Shown piece after piece: positions 28,612 through 39,033 of a DNA stretch of 40,750 nucleotides (within the stretch, counting starts at the first letter, position 1; each line of letters starts with the position of its first letter). A program made the translations under genes and the position numbers. Source of the DNA: Planctomycetaceae bacterium (GTDB lineage Bacteria; Planctomycetota; SZUA-567); assembly GCA_021201355.1 (NCBI GenBank), contig JAJQFC010000118.1, forward strand, positions 1-40,750, given 5' to 3'. Under the pieces are notes generated by a model, which did not search any database, was not told the origin of the DNA, and was given only the letters and a program-made list of their open reading frames with translations.

Positions 28612-29340
28612 TCACAACCGCGCCTCGAGCCGGTCGGCAAGGGCTATGCGACCCGGCGTCACCTCCGCCCGATATGCCAAAAGTTCGACGCCGGCGGCGA
28701 CGACCCGTCGCAATGTCCGTCCCCAGTGCGGGTCGATGGCGTCGGCCGGGTTGAACCATTCGGCGTCGCTCCGCTGAACAACGATAAAGATGACGGCCCG
28801 GCAACCGTTCGCCGCCAGCGTCGCCAGTTCCTCGAGGTGCCGGGCGCCGCGAACCGTCACCGCGTCGGGGAAAAGGGCGGCGCCGTTTTCCACCAGGGTG
28901 CAGTTCTTGATTTCCACGAGCGTCTCCCGTCCGGCGGTTTCAAGAAGGAGGTCGAGGCGGCTGGCGCCGCGCCTCACTTCCCGCCGCAGGGCGTCCGGCC
29001 GGGGCAGTTCCGCGACCGCGCCGGCCGCCACCGCCGCTTCGACGAGGCGGTTCGGAATGCCGGTGTTGACGCCGACCATGGCGGACGGCATCCGGATCAT
29101 TTCGAGAGAGTACGGATATTTCCGTCCCGGCCGGTCGTGCCGGGACAGCCAGACCGGCCGACCCGGTTCGGAACAGCCGAGCATGGCGCCGGTATTGGCG
29201 GTGTGGGCGGTGACGAGGCTGCCGTCCTGAAGCGTCACGTCGGCGAGAAAGCGCTTGTAGCGCCTGACGAGAACGCCTTCCGTCAGCGGTTCCGGCCAGA
29301 CGAGGGAGCCGTCCGCCGCCGGGACCGGCAGACCGCTCAT
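28612..29340 (-). CDS. sfsA: SfsA family protein
   Basis: LVRRYKRFLADVTLQDGSLVTAHTANTGAMLGCSEPG ... SRLDLLLE...TLVEIKNCTLVENGAALFPDAVTVRGARHLEEL. Confidence 0.93.
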   Translation of the reverse strand: MSGLPVPAADGSLVWPEPLTEGVLVRRYKRFLADVTLQDGSLVTAHTANTGAMLGCSEPGRPVWLSRHDRPGRKYPYSLEMIRMPSAMVGVNTGIPNRLVEAAVAAGAVAELPRPDALRREVRRGASRLDLLLETAGRETLVEIKNCTLVENGAALFPDAVTVRGARHLEELATLAANGCRAVIFIVVQRSDAEWFNPADAIDPHWGRTLRRVVAAGVELLAYRAEVTPGRIALADRLEARL

Positions 29341-29822
29341 TTTCCCCTCCGGGTGAGGTAGCGGTCGAGGGCGTTCGCGAATTGCTGGACGCCGGTCCGA
29401 TCGAGTTCCCGAGGCCCGCCAACGTCCATCCCGCCCGACCGGAGCGAATCCATCAGGTTCCGCATGGCCAACCGTTCGCCGATGCTGGCGCTGTCCAACT
29501 GCTCGCCGTGGGTGTCGATGACCATAACGTCCTTTTCCACAAGGCGGGCGGCGAGGGGAATGTCGCCGGATATCGCCAGGTCGCCGGCGGCGGCGTGTTC
29601 GACAATAAAGTCGTCAGCTTTGTCCGCCCCTTCCGCCACCTGGTGAAAATGGAGATACGGCGAATTTTCCAGCCGCATGTAGCTGTTCGCGACAAAGCGC
29701 ATCGTCACCCGCCGCCGGAGCGCGGCGATTTCCAAAATGTCACGGAGCTGCCGGGGACAGGCGTCCGCGTCGACCCAAACGGTAAACTGCGGAGTGTCCG
29801 TGTTATTGTGTGGCGTTGCCAT
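29337..29822 (-). CDS. YaiI/YqxD family (DUF188) protein
   Basis: FTVWVDADACPRQLRDILEIAALRRRVTMRFVANSY ... DDFIVEHAAAGDLAISGDIPLAARLVEKDVMVIDTHGE. Overlaps sfsA by 4 nt. Confidence 0.92.
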   Translation of the reverse strand: MATPHNNTDTPQFTVWVDADACPRQLRDILEIAALRRRVTMRFVANSYMRLENSPYLHFHQVAEGADKADDFIVEHAAAGDLAISGDIPLAARLVEKDVMVIDTHGEQLDSASIGERLAMRNLMDSLRSGGMDVGGPRELDRTGVQQFANALDRYLTRRGK

Positions 29823-30046
29823 GATTCTCCTTATTCCTCCGGCACCCTTGTCCCGGTTTTATCCGCCGATGATCGGGACAATGTGCGTCTCCAATCCTAC
29901 GTAGATAGTACCCGCCCGCAGCAAAACGGCAACCACCCACGACCGCCCGCACGTTCCGCTTCGCCTCCGCTTGACCAAAAGGAAGGACGCGCCAATCCAG
30001 CCGGACCGGCGCGCCCATTGAATCGTTTCAGACGACGGACATCGTT

Positions 30047-31260
30047 TTACCCGACGAGCGGCACGCCGTCCTTCCGGCTTTCCGCCATTATTTCACCGAG
30101 ACGCTTTACATAATACCGGTATTCGCGAGCGGCGTATGCGGTGCCGCCTGGTGGTCGGTGCAGATGATGCAGCCGCCCTGGCGGATGACCGGCATGAGGC
30201 GGCGGAATTCAGCCTCGATGGCGGCGGTGTCCTTGACGAGGGCGAGCTTGTCGAATCCGCCCCAGAACCGCAGTCGCGGAAACTGTTCCCGAACCTTGAC
30301 GATGTCGACGCCGGCGTTCACATCCACCGGCAACACGCCTTCGATGCCGCAGTCCATCATCGTCGGCACCATCGGCACGAAGTCGCCGTCGGTGTCGAGA
30401 AACACCATGCCGACGCCGCGCTCCTTCAGGAACGGGATGATCTCGCGGTAACAGGGCGAGATGAATTCGACAAACGTCTCCGGTGAAATCATCGGTCCGT
30501 TGGCGCCGGAATAGTCCTCTTCGAAAAAGACGGTGGACGGATGAATGATGTCGAGGATGCCGGCCAGTTGTTCCTTGTAGACGTCGAGCTGAAAGCGGTT
30601 GATATCCTTTATGAGATCCGGCTCGAGCATGTAGGTGACGAGGTGTTCCTCTACGCCCATGAGGTCGCGGATAAGCCAGAAAAAACCGGCGAGGCGGAGC
30701 CGAATCGAAAACCGGTCGTCCCCGTCCCGGTAGCGGCCGTAGGCCTTTTCCATATTTTCCCGCGTGCAGTGGCGAGCCAGTTCCTGCCGGGTGTGGTCCT
30801 TGTGCCGCTCCCAGCTTTCCCAGTCCGACACCACCGGCGTTATTTCCTGAACAAGTTCGCGGCCTTTCACGTATTTCCTGACCCAGCCGTCCCGGTCGTA
30901 GCGGAGGAGGTATTCGTCCGTGTCCTCGAGAACCTTCGCCTCGTACGAGACAAACGGTATCCTGAACGACACCCGCTTCACCGGATCCCAGCCAAAGGCG
31001 GTTTCGTAGTCGCACACCAGATCCGTCTTCATGACGTTGTAGTACCGTTCCCACTCCTCGCGGGGGCGGCGGGCGTAGAACAGGTTTTCCGTCGGCAGTT
31101 CCGGACTTTCGAGCGCGTCAAGAAAGCCGCTGTCGAAACCTTGTTCCTTGAAGGCGCGGACTGTTTTAATCCACGGCCCCATGCTTTCGATGATGGCGCC
31201 GCGATCAAGGCCGTCGTTTGAAAAGCCGAGGGTGGCCAATTCGCGTTCTCGATAGTTCAT
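30047..31260 (-). CDS. Uroporphyrinogen decarboxylase-family protein (methyltransferase-like), apparent C-terminal frameshift near 30130
   Basis: MNYRERELATLGF ... VFFEEDYSGANGPMISPETFVEFISPCYREIIPFLKERGVGMVFLDTDGDF ... GCIICTDHQAAPHTPL. The expected tail EYRYYVKRLGEIMAESRKDGVPLVG* follows in another frame. Confidence 0.8.
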
Positions 31261-31381
31261 TGGTTGAAGCTTTCTCAAAAAGCCGCAGTCGAGTGTCCCG
31301 TACACGACCGGCACATTCCGGGTAATGGCGGCGGGGAGACGGTTCTTCCTCCCCGCCGCTTGAAAAAGATCGCCGAAGAGG

Positions 31382-32311
31382 TTACCGGCCGATGAATTCG
31401 TCGACATTGTCCTTCGTGATGAGGTTCACCTTGAGGACCGCTTCCTGCGGCATCGTTTCTCCCCGGGCAATGCGGACGGCGAAATCGACCGCGCCCTTCC
31501 CCTGCTCCCCCGGGTCCTGGTAGACGGTGGCGGCAAGGCGGCCCTGCTGGATGGACTCGAGGCCTTCCGGCACGCCGTCGACGCCGGTGACGACGATGCC
31601 CTGTTCCGAGCGGCCGAGGTTGTCGATGGCGAGGAGGGCGCCGAGGGCCATTTCATCGTTGTTGCAGAGGAAGGCGTTGATCTGGTCGCCGTGGGTGGTC
31701 AGGATGTTTTCCGCCACCCGGAGGCCGGGTTCCCGGAACCATTCGCCCGAATCTTCGGCTATGACCTTCATGTCCGGGTATTCGGCGACGACGCGTTTGG
31801 CGCCGTCGGTGCGGTTGACCGCCGCCTCGTGGTTGCCGCCCCGGATGATGGCGACGTTCCCCTTGCCGCCGAGTTTTTCACAGGCGTACCGCGCCGGATA
31901 TTCGCCTTCGAGCCGCGTGTCCGGAGCGAAGATATAGACGCCTTCCGGAATCGTCTGGCCCCGGAACGGATTCCGGTTGACGAAAACCAGCGGCACTCCG
32001 GCTTCGCGGCAGGCGCTGACCATGGGCATGACGGACGTCGTCTCGACGGCGATGGCGAGGATGGCGTCCGGCTTTTCCATGAGTGTGGTGATTGCCTGAT
32101 CGTTCTGGCGGATGACGTCGTCCTGGGCGTCGAAGAGTTCGACAGACACCGTGTCCGAATTGGCGCTGCGGGCCGCTTCGGCGATCTTCGACAGGAAGTT
32201 GTCGTTGAAGTTGCTGACAAGGTAGCTGACGCGAACCTTCTCGCCGGCCGCCGCCGGGGAGCCGAGGCCGAAGCCGACAAGGACGAGGATGGCGAGGAAC
32301 AGTCTCTGCAT
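31382..32311 (-). CDS. Sugar ABC transporter substrate-binding protein (RbsB-like)
   Basis: Signal peptide; VRVSYLVSNFNDNFLSKIAEAARSA...QNDQAITTLMEKPDAILAIAVETTSVMPMV...NAFLCNNDEMALGALLAIDNLGR...GVDGVPEGLESIQQGRLAATVYQDPGEQGKGAV. Confidence 0.9.
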   Translation of the reverse strand: MQRLFLAILVLVGFGLGSPAAAGEKVRVSYLVSNFNDNFLSKIAEAARSANSDTVSVELFDAQDDVIRQNDQAITTLMEKPDAILAIAVETTSVMPMVSACREAGVPLVFVNRNPFRGQTIPEGVYIFAPDTRLEGEYPARYACEKLGGKGNVAIIRGGNHEAAVNRTDGAKRVVAEYPDMKVIAEDSGEWFREPGLRVAENILTTHGDQINAFLCNNDEMALGALLAIDNLGRSEQGIVVTGVDGVPEGLESIQQGRLAATVYQDPGEQGKGAVDFAVRIARGETMPQEAVLKVNLITKDNVDEFIGR

Positions 32312-32723
32312 GGGTTCTCCTTTTCCGGAAATGATGGCACAAAGCTCCCGCCGTCCGGCAACCCTGTACGGGCGGCCGGTAACGCGGGGCGACGAATGAC
32401 AATTAGCATTACAGAACAGAATTCAAGATTCGCCGGCCGGAATTCCGTGCCGGCGGCGACGTCAATTGACCTGCGAGAGTAGGGAAAACCGTCTGGTGAT
32501 GTTGCCGGACAATAAGGAAGCCGCCGCGGCGGCAAGCATTCTTTCTATTTGGACATTCAAATGCTACAACGGCAGTATACCCCGGCCGAACCGGTTAGCA
32601 ACGGTCAATTAAACGCAATATTCCATCAATTTTGCGCAACCGTGGAATCCGCCCGCCCTCTCGGGTACACTAACGTTTTGTGCCGGTGCCGCCGATTCCC
32701 GCGCCGTCCGAAGGAGAACGCCG

Positions 32724-33869
32724 ATGCCGAACAATGTCGCCCTCTACCTGAGCCTTACCCAGATGCACCACCAGGGCATCGCCAACGGCGCCCTCCGCTA
32801 CGCCAATGCCAAGGGCTGGCGCATTTTCGGCGCCTATTGGCCGATGTACGAAATCGGCGCCATCGACGCCTGGAACGGCGACGGCATCATCGCAGCCGTT
32901 GAAAGTGCGGGCGAACTCCGGAAGCTTCGCCGCGCCGGCGTCCCGATTGTCGACATCTCCGGAGCCATCGAGCGGGACGACCTCACCCGGGTCAGTAACG
33001 ACAACGTTGCCATCGGCCGCCTCGCCGGCGACCACATCGCCCGTCTCGGCTACGACCGCTACTGCTTCGCCGCCGCCGCCGGCTCGCTCTGGTCCGACGA
33101 ACGTTTCCGGGGCTTTCAGGAGGCGACCGCCCCGTACCGCCGGGACGACGTCGCCGTGTTCAGGCGAAAATACGGCTGGTGGCAGTCGCCGGAATTTTCC
33201 CCGGAACTGGCGCGTTTTCTCCGCCGGCAGAAACGCCCGTTCGCCGTCATGGCCGCGAACGACATCATCGGTATGAACGTGGTCGGCGCCTGCCGCCTGG
33301 CCGGCCTCGCCATCCCGGCGGACGTCGCCCTCGTCAGCGTCGACAACGAGGAGCTTCTTTGCGAACTGTCGACGCCGCCGATGTCCAGCATTCCCTTCGA
33401 CCGGTTCGAAATCGGCTTCCGCGCCGCCGAGCGCCTGGACGCCCTCATGCAGGGCCTTATCGGCTACATGCCGCCCCTTCTCATCCCGCCCCTTCCCCTG
33501 GTGGAACGGGCGTCGTCGACGCTCCTGTCCTCCACCGACATCATGGTAAACGAGGCCCTGTCGTATATCCGGCAAAACGCCCGCCAGGGCATCGGCGCTG
33601 TCGAGGTTGTACGGCAGGCCAAGCGTTCCCGGCGGACGCTCGAGACGCGGTTCAAGAAGATTGTCGGCACGTCGATTCTTGAAGAGATCCACCGCGTCCG
33701 CATCGGCCACGCCAGTCATCTCCTCCTGGAGACGACCCTGCCGGTGAGCCGGATTTCAAAGGACTGCGGTTTCAATTCGGTGGCGCGTTTCATCGCCGTC
33801 TTTACGGAGATGACCGGCGCGTCGCCGAAGGCGTACCGCCAGCGGAAAGGGGTGATGGTGAAGGAGTGA
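32724..33869 (+). CDS. XylR-like transcriptional regulator (LacI-type binding domain + AraC HTH)
   Basis: Periplasmic-binding-like N-terminal part and C-terminal AraC domain VNEALSYIRQNARQGIGAVEVVRQAKRSRRTLETRFKKIVGTSILEEIHRVRIGHASHLLLETTLPVSRISKDCGFNSVARFIAVFTEMTGASPKAYRQ. Confidence 0.92.
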   Translation: MPNNVALYLSLTQMHHQGIANGALRYANAKGWRIFGAYWPMYEIGAIDAWNGDGIIAAVESAGELRKLRRAGVPIVDISGAIERDDLTRVSNDNVAIGRLAGDHIARLGYDRYCFAAAAGSLWSDERFRGFQEATAPYRRDDVAVFRRKYGWWQSPEFSPELARFLRRQKRPFAVMAANDIIGMNVVGACRLAGLAIPADVALVSVDNEELLCELSTPPMSSIPFDRFEIGFRAAERLDALMQGLIGYMPPLLIPPLPLVERASSTLLSSTDIMVNEALSYIRQNARQGIGAVEVVRQAKRSRRTLETRFKKIVGTSILEEIHRVRIGHASHLLLETTLPVSRISKDCGFNSVARFIAVFTEMTGASPKAYRQRKGVMVKE

Positions 33870-33955
33870 ATGTCACAAAGGTCAGGCGCTAAGGAGCGGA
33901 GCACGCCGATGACGGCGTCCGGAGATATCCTGGTCTGGACACGACGCGTGGAATC

Positions 33956-34648
33956 CTACCGTTCGTCAACAAAACCATACTGTATGCTGGATACCCCACC
34001 TTCCGGCTTGAAATACCCTATCTTATCGAACAACTCGGAATACGCACCGGCCACCGCTTTTGCCGGATCCTGATTATACTGTTCGGCAAAGCTCGTATTT
34101 TTATCCGCATAATTCAGGATTGTCGAAAGGGCGGCGATTCTTCCAAAAAGGTCGTTGTCAATGGACTGGTTGAATTTATGATAATTGTTCCTGTTGGAAG
34201 CATAGTCGATTTCTTCAACTCGGGTGACCGTCTCGCCATTGGCGTTTTCAAAGGTTTCAGTCTCGCCCTTACTGACGTGGATCAAAAGACCAGGCCGCGA
34301 CAGCGGCGGCGTGGTGCCGTCAAACGCGGTAAACTTCGGGAAGGTGACACTGCCCAGGATGCCGTTTTCGCGCATTGCCGTTTGGATGTTGTCGGAAAAC
34401 TGATTCTTTAACGATTCCACTTCTTCCCGAACCTCCTCCAAGGACTGAGGGGTGTTCGAAAAATACTGCCTAATCCGGTTTTCATACGTATTCTTCTCAG
34501 CCAGGTCTTTTGCTTCCGGCGAAATTTCCACGCTATCGCCAGCCACCGGGGAATTGGGTGATTCCTTATCTTCATTTGACTCGACCGAAGACGTCGAGGA
34601 AGTTTCGTACGTGTACTGCATCGCTTTGCAATAATTGGCAACGTACAT
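33956..34648 (-). CDS. Hypothetical protein
   Basis: Complete ORF MYVANYCKAMQYTYETSS...DSVEISPEAKDLAEK...; no clear family. Confidence 0.6.
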   Translation of the reverse strand: MYVANYCKAMQYTYETSSTSSVESNEDKESPNSPVAGDSVEISPEAKDLAEKNTYENRIRQYFSNTPQSLEEVREEVESLKNQFSDNIQTAMRENGILGSVTFPKFTAFDGTTPPLSRPGLLIHVSKGETETFENANGETVTRVEEIDYASNRNNYHKFNQSIDNDLFGRIAALSTILNYADKNTSFAEQYNQDPAKAVAGAYSELFDKIGYFKPEGGVSSIQYGFVDER

Positions 34649-34889
34649 CGCATCTCCTTTTACGCAGAATTGACCCTCCATGCTTGCCGTTTTAACGAGC
34701 AAGGAGCATGCCACTCCAATGATAAAATGACAAGGCGCTTGTCGCGCTTGGGTTTCTGCGCTACGTAAAAGAAATGGCGGCGTTTAGTTTTCTAAAAGAG
34801 ACGACATTTTTGCCGCCCGTGGCGGCATAAATCGGCTGGATACTCCTGGCACGCGTCTTCATACAGTTTTCATTGCCAGAAAACGGACA

Positions 34890-34927
34890 CAAAAAAACCG
34901 CCCCTCCAAAAGAGGCGGCGGTTTTTA
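34890..34927. terminator. Terminator of the thrS-infC-rpmI-rplT cluster
   Basis: aaaaaaaccgcccctccaaaagaggcggcggttttt; GC stem flanked by A- and T-runs. Confidence 0.7.
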
Positions 34928-34958
34928 GAAAATACCGGGTCAAACCGTAAGGCAAAAT

Positions 34959-35318
34959 CTACTTGCCGATGGCGGCCTTGGCCTTCTGGACGACGAGCTT
35001 AAACGCTTCCGGCTCGTTGATGGCGAGTTCGGAAAGGGTCTTCCGGTCGAGTTCGATCTTCGCCTTGACAAGCCCTTCAATGAAGCGGCTGTAGGAGATG
35101 TCGAGGGCGCGGACGGCGGCCGAAATACGGGTAATCCAGAGGCGGCGGAAATCGCCCTTCCGCTTGCGGCGGTCGTGGGTGGCGTAGACTTCGGCGCGGA
35201 TAACGGCGCCCTGGGCGATGCGGCGGAGCTTGGACCGGCCGCCGACAAACCCCTTGGCCTTCTTCATCGCCGCCTTGCGTTTTTTATGTTGAGCAACACC
35301 TGTCGTGGAACGTGCCAT
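34959..35318 (-). CDS. rplT: 50S ribosomal protein L20
   Basis: MARSTTGVAQHKKRKAAMKKAKGFVGGRSKLRRIAQGAVIRAEVYATHDRRKRKGDFRRLWITRISAAVR. Confidence 0.97.
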   Translation of the reverse strand: MARSTTGVAQHKKRKAAMKKAKGFVGGRSKLRRIAQGAVIRAEVYATHDRRKRKGDFRRLWITRISAAVRALDISYSRFIEGLVKAKIELDRKTLSELAINEPEAFKLVVQKAKAAIGK

Positions 35319-35406
35319 GGTAGAGACTCCCTTTTGACTGCATCCGCCGCTTCGGATTTTCCACGAGGCGCGGACGGATTGTGCCATTTCGTCTGTTGAA
35401 AATAGA

Positions 35407-35604
35407 TTAAATCAAACCCAGGCCTTGACGAATCTGCTTGACCGCCGCGCCTTCCAACGGACGAATCTTCGACAGGCGACGCTTCTGCACCGCGCTCTTC
35501 CGGACGCGCTTGTGGCGGCCTCCGGCACCCTTGGCCATAACCTTGCCGGTGCGGGTGACGCGCACCCGTTTCACCAGGGCTTTAACAGGTTTCTGTTTCG
35601 GCAT
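35407..35604 (-). CDS. rpmI: 50S ribosomal protein L35
   Basis: MPKQKPVKALVKRVRVTRTGKVMAKGAGGRHKRVRKSAVQKRRLSKIRPLEGAAVKQIRQGLGLI. Confidence 0.95.
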   Translation of the reverse strand: MPKQKPVKALVKRVRVTRTGKVMAKGAGGRHKRVRKSAVQKRRLSKIRPLEGAAVKQIRQGLGLI

Positions 35605-35939
35605 AGCATTGTTCCTTTCACTCTCACGCAGGGAAAAAACGGTCGCGGCGAATAACGCCAAATCCTTCCCGACCGCGTGGCTGTTTCCGGTTGCCCGTCA
35701 TGTCGCGTCACGTCGGCTTCGCCTGTCAGACCGTTACTCGGTTTTGCCGCATTGATCACAAAAATCGGTGGTACAAACTCATGTGTAAAAAGCGAACCCG
35801 GCTCGGCGTCGGCCGTAACGGCCACGCCGCGCTGAAAAACCAAATTCGCTTCAGAAATTTCTACCGCTTCATTCGCCAGCTTTGAAGAAGGCGCAGCCAA
35901 AAGCGGGAAACTCCACGCCGGCCGCCCTCTTCCGCCGCC

Positions 35940-36650
35940 TTATTCGTCGTCGTCTTCCAGCGGCTCGTCGTCGACATCGCCCAGCTCGTCCTTCGGAATG
36001 ATGCGGGTAATGCGTTCCAAATCCTGGGCGGCGCGCTTTTCCGCCTCGAGACGTTCCGCTTCCGCCTGGAGCCTGACCTCTTCCTTCTCGCGGGCGGCGA
36101 GGATTTGCTTGAGGTTCGGCAGCGGCGCCAGGGTCATCGTCATCTTCTTGCCGTCCTTCCGGGGCGGCGCGTCCATCTTGGAGATGTCCGACAGCGGTTT
36201 CGAGAACTGTTCCCGGAGGAGCTGTTCGCCGAGATCGGCGTGGGAATGTTCGCGGGCGCGGAACATCATAATGAACAACACCCGGTGGCCGGCTTCGAGG
36301 AACTGCCGCGCCTTGCTCCGCTTGATGCCGACGTCGTGCGGCTCGATGCGGAACGACTTGATGCGGAGCTGTTTCAGTTCCGACGCCTGGTATTTCCGCT
36401 TCTGCTCGTGCTCGCGCTTGGCCTGCTGGTATTTGAACTTGCCGTAGTCCATGATGCGGCAGACCGGCGGTTTGGCGGTGGGCGAAATTTCCACCAAATC
36501 CAGTTCCGCGGCCCGGGCCCGGTCAAAAGCCGCGCTGAAAGGAACCACCCCCAATGCTTCGCCGTCCTCGCCGATGAGCCGGACCTCGTCCACATTGCGA
36601 ATCTGCTCGTTAAGCCTCAGTTCCTTTTTGTTGCCGCCGCTGTTCGTCAT
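35940..36650 (-). CDS. infC: Translation initiation factor IF-3 with charged C-terminal extension
   Basis: LRLNEQIRNVDEVRLIGEDGEALGVVPFSAAFDRARAAELDLVEISPTAKPPVCRIMDYGKFKYQQAKRE. Confidence 0.97.
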   Translation of the reverse strand: MTNSGGNKKELRLNEQIRNVDEVRLIGEDGEALGVVPFSAAFDRARAAELDLVEISPTAKPPVCRIMDYGKFKYQQAKREHEQKRKYQASELKQLRIKSFRIEPHDVGIKRSKARQFLEAGHRVLFIMMFRAREHSHADLGEQLLREQFSKPLSDISKMDAPPRKDGKKMTMTLAPLPNLKQILAAREKEEVRLQAEAERLEAEKRAAQDLERITRIIPKDELGDVDDEPLEDDDE

Positions 36651-36733
36651 CCAGTCTCCCCTTTGAAGAGCCAAGCGATCGCACCGTATCTTCGGATACC
36701 CGCGCGATCAAAAAACCACCCGCACCCCGCGCT

Positions 36734-38656
36734 CTACTTTTCCGCCCGGGGCGGTAAACGCCGTTCGCGAATCTCCGCCGTCAGTTCGACCAGGATGTCG
36801 TCGACCCGGCGGCTGCCGATGTCGCCGACAAGGCGCCGGCGCATCGCCGCTTCGCCGGACTGCATTTCCTTTTCGCCGATGACAAGGGTGACCGGCACCC
36901 GGGCGATTTCGCTTTCCCGGATCTTCGCGCCGATCTTGTCGCCGCGATCGTCCAGGTGGGCCCGGATGCCCTCGCCCTTCAGTTTGGCGAGGATTTCGTT
37001 CCCGTACGGAATGGCGGCGTCGGTGACGGTGAGGATGCGGACCTGCTGCGGCGCCAGCCACAGCGGGAAGTCGCCGGCGAAATGCTCGATAAGCCCGCCG
37101 ACAAACCGCTCCATCGAGCCGAGGACGGTGCGGTGGAGCATGACCACCTTATGGCGCTCGTTGTCCGAGCCGACATACTCGACGTTGAACCGTTCGGGCA
37201 GGTTGAAATCGAGCTGCGTCGTCGGACCCTGCCATTCGCGGCCGAGGGCGTCGACGAGCTTGATGTCGATTTTCGGCCCGTAGAACACGCCGCCGCCTTC
37301 GTCGACTTCATACGGCATGTTCCGCCGTTCAAGCACGGCGCGGAGGGCGCTCGTCGCCATTTCCCACTGGGCGTCGGTGCCGATGGCTTTGGCCGGGCGG
37401 GTGGCGAGGAAGGCCTTGTAGGTGTAGCCGAAGGTCTTCATCATGTGTTCCATGAGGTCGAGAACACCGTTGATTTCGCCTTCCACCTGTTCCGGCGTGC
37501 AGAAGATGTGCGAGTCGTCCTGGGTAAAGCCGCGGACGCGGAGCATGCCGTGGAGGGTGCCGGACGGTTCGTAGCGGTACACCGTGCCGAGTTCGCACCA
37601 GCGGAACGGCAGTTCGCGGTAACTGTGGACATTGGAATTATAAATAAGGATATGGCCGGGACAGTTCATCGGCTTGACCCGGTACGGATTGCCGTCGATG
37701 TCCATCGGGCTGTACATCATGTCGCCGTAATTTTCGAGGTGTCCGGAGCGTTTGTAAATCTCCTCCGACGCGATATGCGGCGTGTAGAGAAGCTGGTACC
37801 CCCGCTTCAGGTGCTCTTCCTTCCAGAACGCCTCGACTTCGTGACGGATAATCGACCCGTTCGGATGCCAGAGAATAAGCCCCGGGCCGACGTCCGGCTC
37901 GGTGGAAAACAGGTCCATCTGCTTCCCGATGACCCGGTGATCGCGCCGCTTCGCCTCTTCAAGCTTCTTCAGATAATCCTTCAGTTCGTCCTGCGTCGGG
38001 AACGCCGTTCCGTAGACGCGGGTAAGCTGTTTCTGGGTGGCGTCGCCGTGCCAGTAGGCTCCGGCCAGGCTCATGACCTTGACGGCGCCGATCTTTCCGG
38101 TCGACGGCACGTGCGGCCCCCGGCAGAGGTCGGAAAACTCGCCCTGCTCGTAGAAGCTGATGACGTCGCCGTCGGCGCGGGCGATGTTGTCGAGCTTGTA
38201 CTCGTCCCCGGCGTACTTTTTCTCGGCTTCGGCCCGGGTCAGTTCCTGACGGACAAAGGGCCGGTTGGCCTTGATAATCTTCTGCATCGCCCGCTCGATC
38301 TTCGGCAGATCTTCCGCGGTGATGACGGTCGGCGAATCGACATCATAGTAGAATCCGTCCTCGACCGCCGGCCCGTAGGCGAATTTGGTGCCGGGAAACA
38401 GTTGGAGAATCGCCTCCGCCAGCACGTGGGAGCCGGAGTGACGCATAATATCCAGCCCTTCCGGCGTGTCCGGCATGACAAACGAGACGGCGGCATCGGA
38501 ATCGATGGTTTGGGTAAGATCGACGGTCTCGCCGTTGACGGTGGCGGCCAGGGCCTTTTTCGCCACGTCCCGGGACACGGCGGCGGCCACTTCGGACAAG
38601 GGGAGCGGTTTGTCAAACTGGAGTGATTTGCCGTCCGGCAAGCTGACTGTAAACAT
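36734..38656 (-). CDS. thrS: Threonyl-tRNA synthetase
   Basis: MFTVSLPDGKSLQF (TGS) ... MRHSGSHVLAEAILQLFPGTKFAYGPAVEDGFYYD ... MNCPGHILIYNSNVHSYRELPFRWCELGTVYRYEPSGTLHGMLRVRGFTQDDSHIFC. Confidence 0.98.
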   Translation of the reverse strand: MFTVSLPDGKSLQFDKPLPLSEVAAAVSRDVAKKALAATVNGETVDLTQTIDSDAAVSFVMPDTPEGLDIMRHSGSHVLAEAILQLFPGTKFAYGPAVEDGFYYDVDSPTVITAEDLPKIERAMQKIIKANRPFVRQELTRAEAEKKYAGDEYKLDNIARADGDVISFYEQGEFSDLCRGPHVPSTGKIGAVKVMSLAGAYWHGDATQKQLTRVYGTAFPTQDELKDYLKKLEEAKRRDHRVIGKQMDLFSTEPDVGPGLILWHPNGSIIRHEVEAFWKEEHLKRGYQLLYTPHIASEEIYKRSGHLENYGDMMYSPMDIDGNPYRVKPMNCPGHILIYNSNVHSYRELPFRWCELGTVYRYEPSGTLHGMLRVRGFTQDDSHIFCTPEQVEGEINGVLDLMEHMMKTFGYTYKAFLATRPAKAIGTDAQWEMATSALRAVLERRNMPYEVDEGGGVFYGPKIDIKLVDALGREWQGPTTQLDFNLPERFNVEYVGSDNERHKVVMLHRTVLGSMERFVGGLIEHFAGDFPLWLAPQQVRILTVTDAAIPYGNEILAKLKGEGIRAHLDDRGDKIGAKIRESEIARVPVTLVIGEKEMQSGEAAMRRRLVGDIGSRRVDDILVELTAEIRERRLPPRAEK

Positions 38657-39033
38657 GGGAGGTTCCGTTTCCTTTTCCGTCGGCCCGCTGCGGCGGCCGA
38701 CATGCATTTATATGAATGGTGGAAAAAGGGGAGCGGAACAAGGCGTGATTGTAGAAATGGGAACCTCGTCCCGGGGACGCGGTTCCGTCATGATTTCATC
38801 CACGTTGTCTCGCACCCTTTTCCAGCGACGGGCGGACGGATAAACTTCCGCCGGACACCATCGCGTCAGGCCGTACTCGGCCCGCTGCTTCAACCATGGG
38901 AAGGGAGGGCGCTCCCACCCAGGGCGGCGCTTACGAAAGAGGACAGAGGGAGGCATCCCTCATACGTTCCCCTGCCGGGCACAGTACCGAAGTATACGGG
39001 AGAGTGCACAGAAGCGCAAGTACGAAGAAAAAA

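Noticed and set aside
32670-33719. 349-aa minus-strand ORF
   Set aside because: Antisense of the XylR-like regulator; no domain.
36956-38626. 556-aa plus-strand ORF
   Set aside because: Antisense of thrS; biased composition and no domain.
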